Source: Urechis unicinctus (Eukaryota; Annelida; Polychaeta; Xenopneusta; Urechidae). From it: a stretch of DNA of 64,000 nucleotides. This document shows, one piece after another, positions 60,417-64,000 of the stretch. The first letter of the stretch is position 1, and the number at the start of each line of letters is the position of its first letter. Under the pieces are notes generated by a model that did not search any database, was not told the origin of the DNA, and saw only the letters and a program-made list of their open reading frames with translations. The translations under genes were made by a program, and so were the position numbers. The stretch lies in the NCBI GenBank assembly GCA_034190875.2, contig CM067354.1, positions 9,296,364 to 9,360,363 of the forward strand, read 5' to 3'.

Positions 60417-63044
60417 AACTTGGCGATTTCGGATCGCCAAGTTATGGCGATCACCCCGGTTTGTAAGTTTGTTTGTGGGATGTTTGTAAACAATTTTTTG
60501 TTTCGCGATACAGGTCGCAATTTTTGAAATTTTCCAATTTTTTCTTCGCCCATCGCTAGGCGTCAATAGTGCGCAGAACCGAGAGGTTTTGTTTTGACCT
60601 TGACCCAAAACTAAGGTCAGGGTCATTGAATAAGTGAAAATCTAGTACCTCGAATAACTCCGTTAATAATGGTCGGATCGTTACATACTTTACACCATCG
60701 TGTAGCTCATTCAAATTGCAAACTTTTTCTAAATACATATACGGCGATCCAACCAATGGTTTTCCCAAGCGTCTAAGGTCGAAAAAAAGTGGTATCGGTC
60801 CAAATGGCAACAAAAGTTTCATGAATATTTTGAGCGCCTATAAAACGGTCAATACATGTCCGATGGTAATAAAATTTAGTTCACATGTTCTCAGCGACAT
60901 ACCAAGACGTATCCTTAAATATCATGAATGTCGATGACGTCACTTCCGGTCACGAAAGCATCAAAGTTTATAAAAAATGACACAAGTTCAATGCTCAATA
61001 CGTCCATGCTTTAGAATTCCATTTAAAATAAGTTTAGATATTCTGAAAGTGTAATGTAATTGTAAACTTTTTCTAAATATATTTAGTTGTAAATAATGCA
61101 TTGTTAAAAAAATTGTAGCAGGTCGAAAATTTCTGGTAACCAAAATCTCTCAACTTATTTATTTCGCAATAAATTCACTAATTATCGTCCGATCGTAACA
61201 AAATTAACATTTTCTGAAAGCTGAAACAATTGGCAAACTTTGGATTTGACATATGCTATCAAAATATTCGTCGTTTTCAAAGCGCGTTGAGTTGAAAAAA
61301 CAAATTTCACTCAGTCAATTTTCGTCAAATTTTCGATTGCTAATAAAATCGTAAATATCAGTTCTATAGTCATAAAAAACTGCTCAGCTGTTGTCATCGA
61401 CAGCACGAATCGTGTTCTATTGAAATTAGATGAAATAATTGTTGTGGCACGAAAATTGGGAAAAAAAATTATGTCCGTGTACTGGATTTGAACACCGGCC
61501 TCTGGCATGGAAGTCTAAAACCATGCCGCTACGCCACGCGGCCTAGCACACTGATCTGTATTGTCATATAAATATCATAAGTATAACAGGTGCCAACAAC
61601 ATCTAAACGCTCAACATGATTGATATATCCATAGTAATTTTGTTAATTATAGGTTGATACGGATTTTTTATTGCTTAATGTTGTTTGGCTTCTGAATGAA
61701 TGTTTAAGGTTGATAGTTTCACAAAGGTCGCCGCTGCTGCCAGCTCGCTTTGCGTAAAGCCGGCAAGCAGCAATACGGACCAGTCCAATGTCCGATTATT
61801 ACGACATTTACGCGGCAACTATGGCACGCCGCGAAACTTATTAATATATTATTAATTTCTTTTTGCCAGCTAAATCAATGTCAATCTATCATGAACCCGG
61901 AAAACAGTTTTATGGAAGCCCACCCAATTCTAGCTGTGCACGCCGCCGGTATAAATTTATATTACCACCGTCCGCGGCTAACTCAATTCTTAACTTACCA
62001 TGAGACTATTGTTAATATCGCGAAATTGTATTCGCCTAGTAATCTTGGCCAATCGCATTCACTGCTTAATATATACGGGCATAATAATTTGATATTAAAA
62101 CACCTTAAAATTCTGAAAGTGTAATGTAATTGTAAACTTCAGACCCGTTACTAGGAATTAATGTAGGGATTATCTGAAATGAGCTAAGCAGATCTTCTAG
62201 CATACACTGCCATTCTGACCATGATTAAAGGATAAATTTGGCATATGAGCGAAAATACTGAGGCTGAGTGGGGGGTATTGTCCGATTCACCCGTCACCCT
62301 CTTGGATACGGACCTACATAACCGTTGCTAATAAAAATTGGTTGACAATACTACAATTTTTTTAATTTCTTTATTCTTCAATCGTTAGGCGGCAATGATA
62401 CGCAGAACCGATAAGTTTTGTTTTGACCATGACCGAAAATAAGATAGTTGTCAACGAAAAAGTGAAAAACTAGTATCTCGAATAACTCCGCTAATAATGG
62501 TCGGATTGTTACAAATTTTACACCATTGTGTACCTCTATTGACATATGATGCCATCCAACCCACGGTTTTCCCAGGCGTCTAAGGTCGAAAAATCGAGGG
62601 ATCAGTCCAAATGGCAACAATAGTTTGATGAATATTTCGAACGCGTATAAAACAACCAATAAATGTCCTATAGTACTAAAAAATGGTTTACATGTTCTCC
62701 GAGACATACTAAGACGTATCCTTAAATATTGTGGATGTCGATGACGTCACTTCCGGTCATGATAACCTTGCCTCAATCCTTGATATCACCCTAATGTATG
62801 GTGCGACTTTAAAAAGATTTATAGTTCCTTGTAGCATGATTTATTGGCCAATTGTTCATATCAATTGTCATGATAAAATGTGCATATTTCGCCCCGTAGC
62901 CCGCACTCGAAAATTTTATAACCATGATAACTTTGGTAACTTTTGGCCGATTTTGGTCAATTGTGGCCCGGTTCTGAAAATGTTGCAATTATTTGGATGC
63001 AGTTCGCCAAGTTCCCACATGGCTCCCATGGGCCTCTTGTTAGG
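60417..63044 (+). repeat. Array unit 11 (type B, long, last)
   Basis: Stem-loop 60417-60443 with compensated GAT/ATC change and TTCGG loop. DR0 arms 60595-60606 and 60614-60625. CRE/ETS at 60935-60950 and 62742-62757. tRNA-like block at 61476-61543. Ends in CATGGGCCTCTTGTTA, after which unique DNA begins. Confidence 0.85.
61476..61543 (-). repeat. tRNA-like block 3
   Basis: Third copy of the A-box/B-box block. In this copy GGCATGG and CCATGCC pair perfectly around a 10-nt loop, but the whole still does not fold as a tRNA. Confidence 0.5.
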
Positions 63045-63272
63045 TCGTTAATGTCTCGGTGCGATTGTTAACTGGCCCAGTGCACCAGGTAACGTGTTCC
63101 ATTTAATAATAACCACCGGGCGTATTCGACCGAGAGGTGGCGCTGTACCACTACGGTAGCACCGAAAGAGGCACTTGCGTGAGAAAAAGAATACGCGTAG
63201 ATTGCACAAACTGATTTCTATCGAGCGAATCTTGCCGTATATTGACGAGGAATGCTTAATTCTTATCTGCAG
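63045..63272. other. Unique DNA right of the array
   Basis: GC-richer than the far flanks. No gene called. It ends in a strong acceptor-like tract (TTAATTCTTATCTGCAG). Confidence 0.4.
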
Positions 63273-63517
63273 AGAACGATGTGGAATATGTGGGGCGATA
63301 TGAAATGATCGTGAATTTGTCATTTGTTCGTTTTGTGAGCGACCGAGAGATGCAGCACACGAACGCCACGCGACCCGATATTGAGCCGGTAACTACTACA
63401 AATAGAGAGGCGCGTTTGGAATCCAATGATGTAGGAGAAGTAATACTAGCTATTGTCCGGGGCGTAGTGGGCGGGAACAAATTCATAGCCTCGATGTGTG
63501 TGGATATGAAATCATAA
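63273..63517 (+). CDS. Candidate exon of unknown protein
   Basis: Open for about 80 codons directly after a good splice acceptor (CTTATCTGCAG at 63262-63272), ending in TAA at 63515-63517. Two bases complete a split codon (phase 1), then NDVEYVGRYEM and so on to CVDMKS. The composition is protein-like (VSDREMQHTNA, DVGEVILAIVRGVVGG), without low complexity. No upstream exon could be matched and no family recognised; an ORF of this length can arise by chance. Confidence 0.3.
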
Positions 63518-63557
63518 ATCAATTAACACTACTTCGTTATGAACGACAGATCCAGCA

Positions 63558-63605
63558 TACGAAAACAAGGCGACCTGTAGGTACGAAAACAAGGCGACCT
63601 GTAGG
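63558..63605 (+). repeat. 24-bp exact tandem duplication
   Basis: 63558-63581 and 63582-63605 are identical (each begins TACGAAAACAAGG). Likely a replication slip. Confidence 0.9.
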
Positions 63606-64000
63606 CAGTACGGCGGTAAAAGTACGGACAGAAAGTCGCATTTGGAGCTAAACAAAGTTAGTATGAATAGTAATCCCCAGATTACGATATTGCTCATAAT
63701 TCAATCCATATACAGTATGTTCCATGTGTGGATGAGATCAAAGCTACCTCAAATAGTAATTGATCAAGGGTTTGCATGATTCGATAAAACGTGGAAAATA
63801 CTTCATTCTTAAAAGAATAGTCTTCAGCTTTTTAAAAACCGGGGGAAAAGTTTTAATGATGCTGCATAAAACATACCATCCCACTGATATGAAACAACAA
63901 ATGAAGCAATCCAACCGATATAGCCAACTTAATTCATCCACATAAATATGAATTATCAAAAACATATAAATTTCCCAAAACAGAGCTCTCTTGACTACAT
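63606..64000. other. Intergenic, no gene seen
   Basis: AT-rich end of the window with no supported feature. Confidence 0.5.

Larger units (their letters stand above)
45737..63044 (+). repeat. 17.3-kb head-to-tail array of an unclassified repeat family
   Basis: About eleven units of roughly 1-2.6 kb, all in the same orientation. General order in a unit: stem-loop AACTTGGCGTT...AACGCCAAGTT; TATGGCGATC(G/A)(G/C)CCCGGTTTGT; a variable (GTAT)n or GTTTG tract; TTTCGCGATACAGGTCGCA; GCGCAGAACC; outward-facing DR0 pair; CRE/ETS site(s); and an end block with CGCCAAGTT followed by a short palindrome (CCCATG...CATGGG type) and CTCTTGTTAAC. Two kinds exist: type A (DR0 spacer CATATTA, two CRE/ETS sites about 500 bp apart, GC-rich tail) and type B (DR0 spacer AAAACTA-like, one CRE/ETS site, sometimes a tRNA-like block). 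Flanks are non-repeat on both sides. No transposase, reverse transcriptase or target duplication was seen, so the class is open. Confidence 0.93.

Noticed and set aside
45737-63044. Helitron or LTR retrotransposon array
   Set aside because: No Rep/helicase, reverse transcriptase or integrase frame, no LTR pair, and I could not define TC...CTRR ends; class left open.

Overview
The window looks like nuclear DNA of an animal, most likely a marine invertebrate (lophotrochozoan-like; this guess rests only on overall character). It is AT-rich and very gene-poor, with long tetra- and dinucleotide microsatellites, old inverted duplications, GT-AG introns with animal-type splice sites, and no operons or ribosome binding sites. 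One protein gene is certain; everything else is repeat, pseudogene, weak exon candidate or plain intergenic DNA. Layout: (1) 0-5 kb: a foldback pair (about 1.18-1.75 and 3.84-4.37 kb, inverted) with long palindromes, enclosing a candidate small cysteine-containing exon at 2955-3252. (2) 5.2-5.8 kb: (ATAC)n microsatellite. (3) 8-24 kb: a large decayed inverted duplication, left arm about 8.0-11.3 kb and right arm about 17.2-23.9 kb. Later insertions broke it up, including a 160-bp element whose empty site is still visible in the opposite arm. (4) 25.2-25.9 kb: (TA)n-rich block. (5) 28.5-31.5 kb: a second inverted duplication, carrying on each arm a broken fragment of a GH31-like gene related to the intact gene further along. 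(6) 37.2-37.55 kb: (TA)n/(GATA)n block, then a perfect 19-bp hairpin at 38.1 kb. 

(7) 41.8-44.7 kb, minus strand: the only clear gene, a type II membrane protein of glycoside hydrolase family 31, SITS-binding-protein/MYORG branch. A 2,068-nt exon carries nearly all the coding sequence. I could place a 23-nt first coding exon (ATG at 44733, strong GT donor) that joins it in the right phase across an 827-nt intron, giving about 696 residues. The canonical catalytic acids are not evident, so it is probably a pseudo-glycosidase or binding protein. 

(8) 45.74-63.04 kb: a 17.3-kb head-to-tail array of about eleven units of an unclassified repeat family, starting about 1 kb upstream of that gene. 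Most units start with a perfect stem-loop whose stem changes are compensated between copies. Nearly all then carry a pair of outward-facing nuclear-receptor DR0 sites and one or two copies of an overlapping CRE/ETS site. About 17 CRE/ETS-type and 11 DR0-pair sites lie in the array. Parts of it (53.9-58.4 kb) differ from each other only by small indels, which may be assembly artefact. 

(9) 63.05-64 kb: non-repeat DNA with a possible exon at 63273-63517. I see no RNA gene that folds properly, no CRISPR array, and no autonomous transposon or virus.
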